Assembly: GCF_000429085.1 (NCBI RefSeq)
Contig: NZ_AUBE01000002.1
Location: 288,824 to 352,823 of the forward strand
DNA: 64,000 nt
Source of the DNA: Streptomyces flavidovirens DSM 40150
GTDB lineage: Bacteria; Actinomycetota; Actinomycetes; Streptomycetales; Streptomycetaceae
Direction: 5' to 3'
This document shows, one piece after another, positions 33,183 through 42,721 of this stretch. The notes beneath the pieces are model-generated. The model searched no databases, had not been told where the DNA came from, and saw only the letters and a program-made list of their open reading frames with translations. The position numbers and the translations under genes were made by a program. Each line of letters starts with the position of its first letter. The first letter of the stretch is position 1.

Positions 33183-33521
33183 TCAGTCGTCCTCCGGATC
33201 GGTTGCCGCATCGCCGCCCACATCCACCCAGTCGTCACCGTCCCGGCCCCGTGGCTGCAGTTCCACCAGGATGCGGTGGGTCCTGTCGTTCGCCGTCGTC
33301 CTGCCCGCGTCCGCCGTGACCACCCCGATGCGTAGCCCGCCCTTGCCGCCGGTCTCGCGGCGGACCTGGACCGTGAATTCCAGGCTCACCTTGTCCACCC
33401 GGAAGCGCAGCCCACTCTCCCTGCCCCGGCGCTGAGACTCCTCCAGTTCGGCTCGTACCTGGCTGATCACGTCCGCCAGTTCCACACCCTGCGCCGCGTC
33501 GTCCATGTTCAAGTTGCTCAC
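33183..33521 (-). CDS. Trypsin-co-occurring domain (trypco2) protein
   Basis: 112 residues: VELADVISQVRAELEESQRRGRESGLRFRVDKVSLEFTVQVRRETGGKGGLRIGVVTADAG...THRILVELQPRG. This is the small alpha/beta module found next to or fused with trypsin-like proteases of actinobacterial conflict systems. It diverges from the trypsin gene with 57 bp between starts, so both are probably controlled together. The GTG at 33521 follows GGGGGG; an ATG (MDDAAQ) five codons later is possible. Confidence 0.82.
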   Translation of the reverse strand: MSNLNMDDAAQGVELADVISQVRAELEESQRRGRESGLRFRVDKVSLEFTVQVRRETGGKGGLRIGVVTADAGRTTANDRTHRILVELQPRGRDGDDWVDVGGDAATDPEDD

Positions 33522-33578
33522 ATCCCCCCGCTGCAGCCGAGGCCCCATTGTCACCTACCGCGACTATGCTGGTACAGC

Positions 33579-35516
33579 ATGGGGGCATCGATCAGTGAGA
33601 CCAACTTCCGTACTGATCAAGAGAATTGGCGCGCCCGGCTGCGCATGGGCGACCCGCGCGGCCAGGTGCTCGGGGCCGGTGTGCTGCTCGGCGACGGACT
33701 CGTGCTGACCTGCGCCCATGTCATCAGGATCGCCGGGACCGACGACCACCATCCGTTCGTGATCGTCGAGTTCCCCGGCTCCGGCGGCGGCGATCCGGCC
33801 GGTCTGCGCGCCACCGTCGTACCGAAGCACTGGGTGCCCCGCGCCGACGACCACAGCGGTGATCTGGCACTCCTCCAGCTCGCCGGGCCGCCACCCGTCA
33901 CCTCGAACGTCACCCTCCACCGGCAGCCGCCCATCTGGAACCGCCGGGTCCACTTCGCCGGTTACCCCTCGCGCATCAGCGGCGGCAAGTGGGCCGAGGC
34001 GCTCATCAAGGGCCACGGCGGACCCGGCGACGAGTGGGTGCAGATCGATCCGGTCACGGAAGCCGACACCCTCATGCGGCGCTTCAGCGGCGCCGGAGTC
34101 GTCGACAACCGCACCGGCCGCGTCATCGGAATCGTCGTCAGCAAGCTCGACTCCGAACGCGAGGGCGCGCACTACCGGCACGGTTACATGATCCCGACCG
34201 GCACGATCGTCAAGCACCTCGACCTCGTGCGCGAGCGCTTCGTCAGCGGCCGGCCCCCGGTCCCGGCCACCCTCACAGCCGACCCCGCCACCCTCGCCGC
34301 CCACCCCGCCACTCTCGCCGCCGGTCCGGCAACCCTCGCCGCCGGTCCCACCGCCCTCGACGGCGGTCCGGCCCCGCTCGACGGCGGTCTCGACGACAGC
34401 CCCGACGACAGCCCCGACGACAGTCCCGACCAGGCAGCGGCCCTCACCACCAGCCCCGGCCGCCCCACCCACCCGGGCCTCGCCGACGAAACCCCCCGCC
34501 CCACCCCCCGGACCTTCCCCGACCGCGGGTTCGCCCGCTGGCTCACCCGCTGGCTGGCGGGTGAGGAAGACCTGGCCGACGTGGAGATCACGTTCGTACG
34601 GGACGAGGACCAGGCCGCCGCCCTCGCGCTGCTCACCACCCTCACCCTCGCCGACCGCGAGCGCTCTCCCCGCACCTCCGTCACGGCCTCCTGCCCCGAC
34701 GGCGCCGGCACCACCCCCCGCGCGGGCAGCCTCGACCTGGCCGTCGACGTCCGCGACAAGACGCCCGCGCAGATCGCCCAGGAGATCGCCGAGGGCATGG
34801 CGCTCGACGGCCCCGGCCTGCTGCCGATGCCCGCGCGCATCGCGGCCGACGCCCTGCCGCTGACCACCGTGGCCCGCGGTGTGGACGACGCCCTGCAGCC
34901 GCTGGAGACGGTCGAGCTGCTGCACACGCTTGTACGGCGCGGCGGGCGTCTCCTGCTCGTGTTCCGGCAGCTCGAATCGCCCGCCCTGGACCGTACGTAC
35001 GAACTCCTCCTCGATCCGACCCGCCCCCAGCGCTGGCTGGAGCGCGTCGGCCGCCGCATCGGCGCTCTCGCCCGTACGGAAGAACTCGCGCGGGAGTTAC
35101 GCCGGCGAGCGGCCACCTGCGTCAGTCCCCTCCCGCCCGTCCCCCGGTACGCCCCGGACCTGGAGCTCAAGGCGGCCCGCCTCGAAGCCGATCCGCGGCA
35201 GGGCACGACCGGCTTCCTCGTCAAGCTGTCGTACGTCGAAAGGACCGCGGAGACCGCCCTCCTGGAGGCGGAGGCCGCCCACCGGGTGCTGACCCGGCAG
35301 CTCGCCCGCCACCAGGACCTGCGCGGCCTCCTCGACGGTCACCAGGCGCGCCTCGCCGCCCATGGAATCACCGAGGCGGCTGCGTCCCTGCACCAGGAGG
35401 CGCAGCGGCTGCTGACCGGCGGGCCGTGCGAGCTCAGGGTGGCGGAGGCGGCGGTCGACCGGTTCGTACAGGAGGCCCGCAAGGCGCTCGCGACCCGCAC
35501 GGAGGGGGACAGATGA
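33579..35516 (+). CDS. Trypsin-like serine protease with effector-type C-terminal region
   Basis: 645 residues, no signal peptide, so cytoplasmic. The triad can be placed: His in LTCAHVI (near 46), Asp in GDLALLQL (near 93), Ser in RFSGAGVVDNRTGRVIGIV (near 169). A repeat linker follows (ATLTADPATLAAHPATLAAGP..., DDSPDDSPDDS), then an alpha/beta and helical C-terminal half (EDLADVEITFVRDEDQAAALALLTTLTL, DKTPAQIAQEIAEGMAL). First gene of a five-gene operon; its stop overlaps the kinase start (ATGA). Confidence 0.88.
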   Translation: MGASISETNFRTDQENWRARLRMGDPRGQVLGAGVLLGDGLVLTCAHVIRIAGTDDHHPFVIVEFPGSGGGDPAGLRATVVPKHWVPRADDHSGDLALLQLAGPPPVTSNVTLHRQPPIWNRRVHFAGYPSRISGGKWAEALIKGHGGPGDEWVQIDPVTEADTLMRRFSGAGVVDNRTGRVIGIVVSKLDSEREGAHYRHGYMIPTGTIVKHLDLVRERFVSGRPPVPATLTADPATLAAHPATLAAGPATLAAGPTALDGGPAPLDGGLDDSPDDSPDDSPDQAAALTTSPGRPTHPGLADETPRPTPRTFPDRGFARWLTRWLAGEEDLADVEITFVRDEDQAAALALLTTLTLADRERSPRTSVTASCPDGAGTTPRAGSLDLAVDVRDKTPAQIAQEIAEGMALDGPGLLPMPARIAADALPLTTVARGVDDALQPLETVELLHTLVRRGGRLLLVFRQLESPALDRTYELLLDPTRPQRWLERVGRRIGALARTEELARELRRRAATCVSPLPPVPRYAPDLELKAARLEADPRQGTTGFLVKLSYVERTAETALLEAEAAHRVLTRQLARHQDLRGLLDGHQARLAAHGITEAAASLHQEAQRLLTGGPCELRVAEAAVDRFVQEARKALATRTEGDR

Positions 35517-37930
35517 GACCGTGTCCGCACCCCGGCTGCACCGGACAGGTCACCGAAACCGGGTTCTGCGATCTCACGGGCCTGCCCGTCGACGCCGAGG
35601 CGGAGACGGCGGCGGAGGCCGGGACCGGGGCTGGGGCCGGGGCTGGGGCCGGGGCCGGGGCCGGGGCCGGGGCCGGGGCCGGGGCGGCGCAGCGAAGCGC
35701 CGCCGGCAGCGCCCAGTTCGTCCTGTCCGACGCGGGCGACCGCCTCATGGACCTCCCCGTCGTCGAGGTCCCCGACCCCGCCCTCCTCGTCGAGCCCGTC
35801 GAGGACCGGTCCTCCTCCCACGTCATGCGGTGCGGCAACCCCGACTGCGGGGAGCTCATCGGCGTAGTGACGGCAGAGGGGCGCTGCAGCTGCGGTACGC
35901 CGTACGCGCTCCAGCCCCAGCTCTCCCGCGACGACTTACTCGCCGACCAGTACCAGGTCGTCGGGCCCATCGCGCACGGCGGCCTCGGCTGGGTCTATCT
36001 CGCCGAGGACGCCCAGCTCTACAACCGGCCGGTCGCCCTCAAGGGCCTGCGCAACCAGCACAGTTCGCTGGCCCGCGAGGTCGCGCTGCGCGAGCGCCGG
36101 CACCTCACCGACCTCAACCACAAGGACATCATCCGCGTCATCAACTACGCGACGCACCGCCCCACCGGCACCGACTACATCGTGATGGAGTTCGCCGGCG
36201 GCATGGCGCTGCACCAGATCGCGGAGCGGATCGCGCGCGACGAGGAGCCGTTCGCGGGGCCGCGCGTGCACGAGTTCATCGTCAGTTACGGGATCCGGAT
36301 CCTCGACGCGCTCGGTTATCTGCACACGCACGAGCGCAAGGTGTACGGCGACATGAAGCCGGACAACGTCATGCACTGCGGCGACGGCATCAAGATCATC
36401 GATGTGGGCGGGGTGCGAGAGTTCGGCGCGCCCGGACCGTACACCGACGATTACAAGGGCCCTGAGGTCGAGCAGGACGGCCGGGCGTACCCCCAGTCCG
36501 ACCTCTACAGCGTCGGCATGACCCTGCGCGAGCTCGCCGACTCCGCGCACCACCCGGCCCCCGGCCTCGGCGCCGAGTCGCTGCACCGCGCGCTCGCCCG
36601 CGCCACGGACGACGAGCCGCGCAAACGGTTCGCCACGGCCGCCGAGATGTCGCTCCAGTTGCGCGGTGTCATCCGCGAACTGCGTTCCCTGCGGCTCGGT
36701 ACGGAGACCTTCGAGCCGTCCCGTCTCTTCGACCCGGCGTCGGCCGCGCTCGACGGCGGTCTCGGCCAGGCCCCCGCCCTCGACACCTGGGCGTACGGCA
36801 CCCACCGCCTCCCCCTCAACGCCGCCCGGCCGTCTCCCCACGAGGTCGCGGCGGGCCTTCCCGTGCCGAAGGCCGACCCCGACGACCCCCACGCGGCCTC
36901 CCTGGCCCGCATCTCGTACGACGCACCGGGCCTGCTGCAACTGCTTGCGGACTGGAAGCCGTCGCCGGAGCTGCACCTCCTGCGCTGCCGCCTGCACCTG
37001 GGCCTGGCCCGCCGGGAGTTCGCCCGCCGTACCGGGGGACGCGTCCACCACCACAAGCGGGCTCGCGCCGAACTCGCCCTCGCCACCGACCTGGTGGGCA
37101 CCATGGCTCCGCACGACTGGCGCCTGCGCTGGCACACCGGGCTGCTGCACCTCGACGACGACCGGATCGCCGACGCCCGCGAGGAGTTCGACCTCGTCTA
37201 CGACTCGCTCCCCGGCGAGTACGCCCCGAAGCTCGCCCTCGGCTACTGCCACGAACGGCTCGGCGCACCGGACCGCGCCAGGGACTACTACGAGGCGGTG
37301 TGGCTGCGCAACCACTCCCTGGGCAGCGCGGCCTTCGGGCTGGCGCGGATCCATCTCGCGCGGGAGGAGCGGGACAAGGCCCTGGATATCCTGGAGCAGG
37401 TGCCCAAGGACTCCCGGCACCGCACCGCCGCGCGGACCGCGATCGTACGGATCCTGGCGGGCCGGCGGCCCCCGGACGGCTCACCGCCACCCCTGGAGTC
37501 CCTCGTCACCGCGCTCGCCCGCGTCACGCAACTGCGGGAGGAGGAGGGGCTGACCGACCGGCACGCGGTGCTGCGGCTGGAGACGCACATCAGGGAGGTC
37601 GTCCTCGACTGGGTCCTCGGGCCGCCCGGCGGCCCGGACGCCGGCGCCAGTGCGCGGCGGCTGGAGCGACTGCGCGAACGCGTCCAGGACCAGGAACTCA
37701 GCGAGGACAGACTGCGCGGACGCCTGGAGGAGGCGTACCGGAGCCTCTCCCAGCAGGCCGGCGACGTGCGGGCGCACGCGCTGCTCGACCTGGCCAACGG
37801 GATTCGGCCACTGCGCTGGACACACAAGGAGCACGCATGGCTCAGGACGGCACAGCAGATCCGCAGGACGAGAGAAACGCGGAAGGCGCCCCAGGAGCGT
37901 CAGCGGCGGGAACCGTCTCCCTCGAAGTGA
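35513..37930 (+). CDS. PknG-like serine/threonine protein kinase
   Basis: 805 residues, soluble. N-terminal zinc-ribbon/rubredoxin-like Cys motifs (CPHPGC; CGNPDCGELIG...CSCGTPY near 105-130) with a (GA)n linker between. The kinase domain (about 145-405) has GGLGWVYLAED, VALKGL, YGDMKPDNVM (near 277, in place of HRD) and IKIIDVGGV in place of DFG, as in PknG. The C-terminal half is TPR-like (LRWHTGLLHLDDDRIADAREEFDLVYDSLPGEYAPKLALGYCHERLG). Same layout as mycobacterial PknG. Coupled to its neighbours by overlaps. Confidence 0.9.
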   Translation: MRPCPHPGCTGQVTETGFCDLTGLPVDAEAETAAEAGTGAGAGAGAGAGAGAGAGAGAAQRSAAGSAQFVLSDAGDRLMDLPVVEVPDPALLVEPVEDRSSSHVMRCGNPDCGELIGVVTAEGRCSCGTPYALQPQLSRDDLLADQYQVVGPIAHGGLGWVYLAEDAQLYNRPVALKGLRNQHSSLAREVALRERRHLTDLNHKDIIRVINYATHRPTGTDYIVMEFAGGMALHQIAERIARDEEPFAGPRVHEFIVSYGIRILDALGYLHTHERKVYGDMKPDNVMHCGDGIKIIDVGGVREFGAPGPYTDDYKGPEVEQDGRAYPQSDLYSVGMTLRELADSAHHPAPGLGAESLHRALARATDDEPRKRFATAAEMSLQLRGVIRELRSLRLGTETFEPSRLFDPASAALDGGLGQAPALDTWAYGTHRLPLNAARPSPHEVAAGLPVPKADPDDPHAASLARISYDAPGLLQLLADWKPSPELHLLRCRLHLGLARREFARRTGGRVHHHKRARAELALATDLVGTMAPHDWRLRWHTGLLHLDDDRIADAREEFDLVYDSLPGEYAPKLALGYCHERLGAPDRARDYYEAVWLRNHSLGSAAFGLARIHLAREERDKALDILEQVPKDSRHRTAARTAIVRILAGRRPPDGSPPPLESLVTALARVTQLREEEGLTDRHAVLRLETHIREVVLDWVLGPPGGPDAGASARRLERLRERVQDQELSEDRLRGRLEEAYRSLSQQAGDVRAHALLDLANGIRPLRWTHKEHAWLRTAQQIRRTRETRKAPQERQRREPSPSK

Positions 37931-39369
37931 GCCAGCAGCCCTACGTCTCGGCGGACCGCGGGGCTGAGGGCGGGACGCGCATGTGCGCGGTGGTGACCGT
38001 GACGGTGGACCCGGGCGCCGGACAGGACGGGGCGCCGCTCCCGTCGTCCCCGGCCAGGGCCGAGGTGCTGCTGCTCGACTGCTCCGCCTCCATGGGCTAC
38101 CCGCGCGAGAAGCTGTGGGCCGCCCAGGACGCGGCGGCGGAGGCGGTACGCGCGCTGCCCGACGGCACGTACTTCGCGATCGTCGCCGGACGCCACACCG
38201 CGGAGCCGGTCTACCCGAAGGGCCTCCGCCAGTCGGCGGCTCTCGTACGTGCCGACGCCACCACCCGCATGGAGGCCCAGGACGCCATCGAACGCCTGGT
38301 GCCGGGCGGTGGCACGGCGATCGGCACCTGGCTCGCGCTCGCCCGTGAGCTCTTCGGGCGCCGCCCCGGACCCGCCATCCGGCATGCGCTGCTGCTCAGC
38401 GACGGCCGTAACGAACACGAGCGACCGGACGCGCTTGCCGCCGAACTCACGGCCTGCGCAGGGCTGTTCACCTGTGACGCGATCGGGATCGGCGAGGACT
38501 GGGACCCCGACGAGCTCCAGCTCGTCGCCGACAGCCTCGACGGCAGGGCCGACGCCGTACGCGACCTCGACGCGCTGCCCGGCGAGTTCCGCTCCGTCAC
38601 CGCCGAGTCGGCGGGCCGGTACCTCACCGGCCTGCGGCTGCGCCTCACCCACCGACCGGGCAGCATCCCGCTGACCGTCCAGCAGGTCCACCCCACGCGC
38701 CGCGACCTGCTGCCCGAGCGCGTGACGGCGGGCGAGCGGTGCCTGGAGTTCCGTACGCCGCCGTGGGGTGACGAGACCCGCGAGTACCTGGTGTGCGTCG
38801 CCGCTTCCCGTACGCCGCAGGAGCCCGTCGACCGGGCGCTGTGGCTGGCCGACCTGAAGGTGGTGCGGGAGCCGTCGCACGACGGGGCCGCGCCGCCGCC
38901 GCGGCTTCCGCCGGCCCGCCCGCTGCTGGTCCACTGGACCCGCCACCGCGACCTCTACAGCGCGTACGACCCCAAGGTGGCGCACTACGCTCACCACGAC
39001 GCCCTGGTCCGCGGCCTCGAAGAGGGCCGCGCCGCCCAGCGCGCCGGTGACGAGCCGCGCGCCCGCGCCGCCTGGGGGGAGGCCGTGCGCCGGGCTCACG
39101 CGATGGGCAATGAGCCCATGCTGCAACGCCTCGGCGACGTCGTACGGATCATCGACGCGGCGGCCGGTGAGGTGGAGATACGCCGGGACATCCGGCCACT
39201 CGACATCAAGTCGGCGATGGTGCTGCGCGCCCACAGCACGATGCTGCCGCAGCGGCGCAGGCCCCGGCGCGAGCCCCAGGACGCGGAGCCGCAGGCCCCC
39301 GAGCAACAGCACCCCCCGCAACAGCACCCCCAGCAACAGGACCCCGAACCGCAGGACCGCGAGTCATGA
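37837..39369 (+). CDS. VWA-domain protein
   Basis: 510 residues. The MIDAS motif DCSASMG (near 81) and a second metal contact GGGTAIGTWL define a von Willebrand A domain, followed by a beta-rich C-terminal half and a Gln/Pro tail. The ATG at 37837 has AAGGAG but overlaps the kinase gene by 94 bp; a GTG at 37927 in the kinase stop (GTGA) lacks a site. Probably a binding partner or scaffold of the kinase system. Confidence 0.88.
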   Translation: MAQDGTADPQDERNAEGAPGASAAGTVSLEVSQQPYVSADRGAEGGTRMCAVVTVTVDPGAGQDGAPLPSSPARAEVLLLDCSASMGYPREKLWAAQDAAAEAVRALPDGTYFAIVAGRHTAEPVYPKGLRQSAALVRADATTRMEAQDAIERLVPGGGTAIGTWLALARELFGRRPGPAIRHALLLSDGRNEHERPDALAAELTACAGLFTCDAIGIGEDWDPDELQLVADSLDGRADAVRDLDALPGEFRSVTAESAGRYLTGLRLRLTHRPGSIPLTVQQVHPTRRDLLPERVTAGERCLEFRTPPWGDETREYLVCVAASRTPQEPVDRALWLADLKVVREPSHDGAAPPPRLPPARPLLVHWTRHRDLYSAYDPKVAHYAHHDALVRGLEEGRAAQRAGDEPRARAAWGEAVRRAHAMGNEPMLQRLGDVVRIIDAAAGEVEIRRDIRPLDIKSAMVLRAHSTMLPQRRRPRREPQDAEPQAPEQQHPPQQHPQQQDPEPQDRES

Positions 39370-40409
39370 GACACCTGCCGCGCCAGTTCTGGCGTTCCGC
39401 CAGCGGAGCCGACGGCGTCAGCACCGTCGGGTACCTGCGCCGTCAGCTCGTATGGCTGGTCGCGCTGACCGTCGTCGGCGGGGGCGCGCTCTTCGGCGCG
39501 TACGACGAAGTCCACAGCGACTCGGTGGCGATCCGCGACCGCACCGGCCCCGCCGTCGTCGAACTGGCCAAGGCCCGCGCCTCCCTCCTGAAGGCCCACA
39601 TGACCGCCGACGACCACCTGGATTACCGGACCGAGAAGCACAAGCACCAATGGCCGGACATCCTGCCGCGCGGCGAGGAGTACCGGACCCAGGTCGCCGA
39701 GGCGAAGAGCAGCCTCGCGCGGGCCGCCGCCACCGGCGCCCTGAACCGCGAGGACCAGCAGACGCTGCGTATCGCGTCCGGGATCGTCGACAGCTACGTC
39801 CTGCGCATCGACGGGGCGCTGGCCCAATCGAACCGGCCGAAGCTGAGCAGCGCCAACCTCGCGTACGCGCGCGGGATGATGTACGCCCAGGAGACCGGCA
39901 TCCTCGCCCGGATCGCCGCACTGCAGGCCCGGCAGAGCGCCGCGCTGGACCACCAGGAGGACTGGGGCGTCGCGCCTCTCCTGGCCTGGCCGGTGGCGGT
40001 CGCGGCCTGTGTGCTGCTCGGCGTACGGCTGGTGGGCACCCAGGTGTTCCTGCGGCAGCGCTTCCGGCTGCGGCTGAGCATCCCCCTGGCGGCGGTGACG
40101 CTGCTGCTGGCGGCCGTTCCCGTGCTCGCTTTCGGAACGTGGCAGGCGCACGCGAGCCAGACCCGGATGCAGGAGGCGGCCGGCCCACTGACGCCGACCG
40201 GTTCCGCCGACGCGCAGGTGAAGGCCATCACCGACGCCGAGTCCGGCATGGAGAAGGCCGTGGGCGAGGGGAACACCGAGGTCTGGGCCCGCGGCACGGT
40301 GTTCATTCCGCTCGCGGCCGTGCTGATGGCGGGGGTCATCCTGTGGACGCTTCAATCGCTGCTCGACGAGTACGCCGTTGCCCGGCGCCGCACGGGAGGC
40401 CACCGGTGA
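39366..40409 (+). CDS. GlnX-like four-TM membrane protein
   Basis: 347 residues. One TM (LVWLVALTVVGGGALFGAY), an extracytoplasmic helical domain of about 150 residues (VELAKARASLLKAHMTADDHLD...), then TMs LLAWPVAVAACVLLGVRLV, LSIPLAAVTLLLAAVPVLAFG and FIPLAAVLMAGVILWTLQSLL, with a second short outer loop. Topology and position match GlnX, which passes the signal from GlnH to PknG in mycobacteria. ATGA overlap with the VWA gene. Confidence 0.82.
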   Translation: MRHLPRQFWRSASGADGVSTVGYLRRQLVWLVALTVVGGGALFGAYDEVHSDSVAIRDRTGPAVVELAKARASLLKAHMTADDHLDYRTEKHKHQWPDILPRGEEYRTQVAEAKSSLARAAATGALNREDQQTLRIASGIVDSYVLRIDGALAQSNRPKLSSANLAYARGMMYAQETGILARIAALQARQSAALDHQEDWGVAPLLAWPVAVAACVLLGVRLVGTQVFLRQRFRLRLSIPLAAVTLLLAAVPVLAFGTWQAHASQTRMQEAAGPLTPTGSADAQVKAITDAESGMEKAVGEGNTEVWARGTVFIPLAAVLMAGVILWTLQSLLDEYAVARRRTGGHR

Positions 40410-41692
40410 ACCGCCCGCGCCGCGCCCGCCGCCGCGCCACCCGGCTGCTGCTGACCCTCGGCCTTCTCGCGGGGCTCGCGCTCACCTCGGCCGCCTGCGC
40501 CGAGGAGCCGCCTCCGGTCGTGAGCGTGCTCGGTCCGTGGACCGGCGACGAGGAGGAGAGCTTCGAGAAGGTGCTCGACGAGTTCACGCTGAAGTCCGGG
40601 ATCACGTACGACTACCAGGGAACGACGTCCCTGAGGGAGACGCTGCTCGCCCAGGTGCAGGCCGGATCGCCGCCCGACATCGCCATACTGAACAGCCTCG
40701 GAGAGCTCACGGAATACGCGCACCAGGGTGTGCTCGTACCGCTTCCCGAGCAGGTCCGCGAGCGTTCCCCGCAACCATGGGCTCCCGAACTGACCGTACG
40801 CGGCCGCAAGAACACGTACTGGACCCCCGTCAAGGTCGACCTCAAGAGCGTGGTGTGGCACTATCCGGGCCGCTCGGCCCAACGGGGCGACTGGTGCGTC
40901 GGCATGGGTTCCGGGGCGACGTCGGGGTGGCCCGGCAGTGACTGGATCGAGGACATCCTGCTCCAGAAGTCAGGCCCGGCGGTCTACGAACAGTGGGCGA
41001 CCGGCGAACTGCCATGGGGCAGCCCGGAGGTCCGCGAGGCCTGGGAGACATGGGGCCGGCTGCTCGGCGGCGGGTCGCAGGCCGACGCCGCTCTCAGCAA
41101 CGACTTCGACGGCAACGACCACAAGGGGCTGCTGAAACGGTCCGGTGACGGATGCCGGCGCGAGCACCAGGGCAGCTTCATCCGGCGGCTGTACGGCAAG
41201 GACATCGCGTACGTCCCGACGTCGAAGGCAGTCGCCGGGCTCCGCAACGAGCGCGGCGCGTACGAGGTGGCGGGCGACATGGCGGCGCTGTTCCGCGGCA
41301 CGGAGGGCGCGCGGGCGCTCCTCACCTTCCTCACCGGGGACCAGGCGCGCGCCACCTGGGCGAAGGCGGTGCCCGAGCGCAACCGGCCGTTCTTCCCCAT
41401 CTCCGCCGGCTCGTACGGCGACGCCTGGGCGAACCGGGCGGTCAACGAGACGCTGACAGGCGCGAGGCGGCTGTGCGCGGACGCGTCGGACGCGATGCCG
41501 CCGGGGATACGGGACGCCTTCCACCGCGCGGTACTGGAGTTCCTCGCCGCGCCGGCGGACAAGAAGCTGCTGTCCGGCCTGCTCCAGCAGCTCGACGACG
41601 AGACGCTCCGGCACCGGGAACTGCTCACACCGCGCGTCCCGTCGGTGTGCGCGGCGCCGCCGGGCGGGGGGCTTTACGGGGCGGTCCAGTAG
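40406..41692 (+). CDS. Extracellular solute-binding lipoprotein (GlnH-like role)
   Basis: 428 residues. Lipoprotein signal with lipobox LTSAAC (Cys near 31). The mature part is a cluster-B periplasmic-binding fold: VSVLGPWTGDEEESFEKVLDEFTLKSGITYDYQGTTSLRETLLAQVQAGSPPDIAILNSLGEL, typical of sugar-type binding proteins. No ABC permease or ATPase is nearby, so it is more likely a sensor subunit than a transporter part. GTGA overlap with the membrane protein gene. Confidence 0.88.
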   Translation: MNRPRRARRRATRLLLTLGLLAGLALTSAACAEEPPPVVSVLGPWTGDEEESFEKVLDEFTLKSGITYDYQGTTSLRETLLAQVQAGSPPDIAILNSLGELTEYAHQGVLVPLPEQVRERSPQPWAPELTVRGRKNTYWTPVKVDLKSVVWHYPGRSAQRGDWCVGMGSGATSGWPGSDWIEDILLQKSGPAVYEQWATGELPWGSPEVREAWETWGRLLGGGSQADAALSNDFDGNDHKGLLKRSGDGCRREHQGSFIRRLYGKDIAYVPTSKAVAGLRNERGAYEVAGDMAALFRGTEGARALLTFLTGDQARATWAKAVPERNRPFFPISAGSYGDAWANRAVNETLTGARRLCADASDAMPPGIRDAFHRAVLEFLAAPADKKLLSGLLQQLDDETLRHRELLTPRVPSVCAAPPGGGLYGAVQ

Positions 41693-41735
41693 CGGGCGGG
41701 CGGCGCCCGGTGGCGCCATAGCCCCGGTCGCGGGC

Positions 41736-42701
41736 CTAAGTCCAGGCCTCCACCGTGCTGCGCACCGCCGCCACCGCGCGGCCCGCGCTCGCCGCGTCGG
41801 AGCGAACCGAGTGGCTGAACTCCACGTGCAGGAACGGCACCTCCAGGTCGGCGGCGTCCCGCCCCTGCTTGTTCGTCCGGCCTTCGAGCACGCACTTGCG
41901 CGCCCACGCCCGGCACACCGTGAAGTCCCGGCCGCCCAGTGCCCGCGCCAGGCGGCGGCCGCTCTCGCGCGCTTCGGTGCTCGTGCCCAGGCCCGTGGAG
42001 ACGATCACGTCGTAGTCCGGCTCGGTGCTGTCCGCGAAGCCGTGCAGCTGCACGCCCGGCAGCCGGCGTTCCGCGAGTTCGTCGCAGACCGCGTGGAAGA
42101 CGGTGTCGCGCCGGTGCGCGACATCGGACGCGTCACCCCGGCCCGCCTTCCGGTGCGCCCCCGCGACCACCAGTACGCCGCCGGACTGCCCGGTCAGTAC
42201 GGCGGACCCGAGCCGCTCGCTGCCCATGTCGGCCACGGGATGCGGAACCTGCACCGACCAGCGGACGGGTGCGCCGAGTGCGACGTACACGCGGCCCCAG
42301 CCGCGACGGGACTCCCCCGCCGCGTCGGCGATCTCGGCGTACCGCCGGCCGGTGGCGCGGTCCGTCAGCGTACGGATCTGGTAGTCGACCTCGGCGAGCC
42401 TGCGGCCGGCGTCGGCGCTCCGCCCGTCGACGAGGAGCCCGACGCCCTCGGCCACGGTGCGCCGCTCCGCACGGGTCGGCGGGCGGTAACCGGAATCCGC
42501 GACGACGTCGGTGGCGAAGTCGTTGACGCGACGCTCCAGATCGATTCCCTGCTGGGCGTTACGGGAGCCATCAGGCGATCTGTCCCTTGAGTGTGAAATG
42601 CCCTTTTCCGAGGAATTATTCATGGTGACATAGGCCACAGTCGCAGCCGTGACCAGCAGAGTTACCAAAATGGTGAGCTTCATGGCCGGGATCCGTGTCA
42701 T
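41736..42701 (-). CDS. Secreted/membrane-anchored protein divergent from capA
   Basis: 321 residues with an N-terminal membrane anchor (MKLTILVTLLVTAATVAYVTMNN). The body contains GGVLVVAGAHRKAGRGDASDVAHRRDTVFHAVCDELAERRLPGVQLHGF and ends VPFLHVEFSHSVRSD, with several conserved-looking His/Asp that could bind metal. It might act on poly-gamma-glutamate given its position, but I cannot assign a family. Only 20 bp separate its start from capA, so promoters overlap the coding starts. Confidence 0.75.
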   Translation of the reverse strand: MTRIPAMKLTILVTLLVTAATVAYVTMNNSSEKGISHSRDRSPDGSRNAQQGIDLERRVNDFATDVVADSGYRPPTRAERRTVAEGVGLLVDGRSADAGRRLAEVDYQIRTLTDRATGRRYAEIADAAGESRRGWGRVYVALGAPVRWSVQVPHPVADMGSERLGSAVLTGQSGGVLVVAGAHRKAGRGDASDVAHRRDTVFHAVCDELAERRLPGVQLHGFADSTEPDYDVIVSTGLGTSTEARESGRRLARALGGRDFTVCRAWARKCVLEGRTNKQGRDAADLEVPFLHVEFSHSVRSDAASAGRAVAAVRSTVEAWT

Positions 42702-42721
42702 AGAGCGGCGAAAATACCATC

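Noticed and set aside
35629..35690. GGGGCC-type hexamer repeats
   Set aside because: In-frame Gly-Ala linker of the kinase gene; ordinary low complexity, not a CRISPR or regulatory array.
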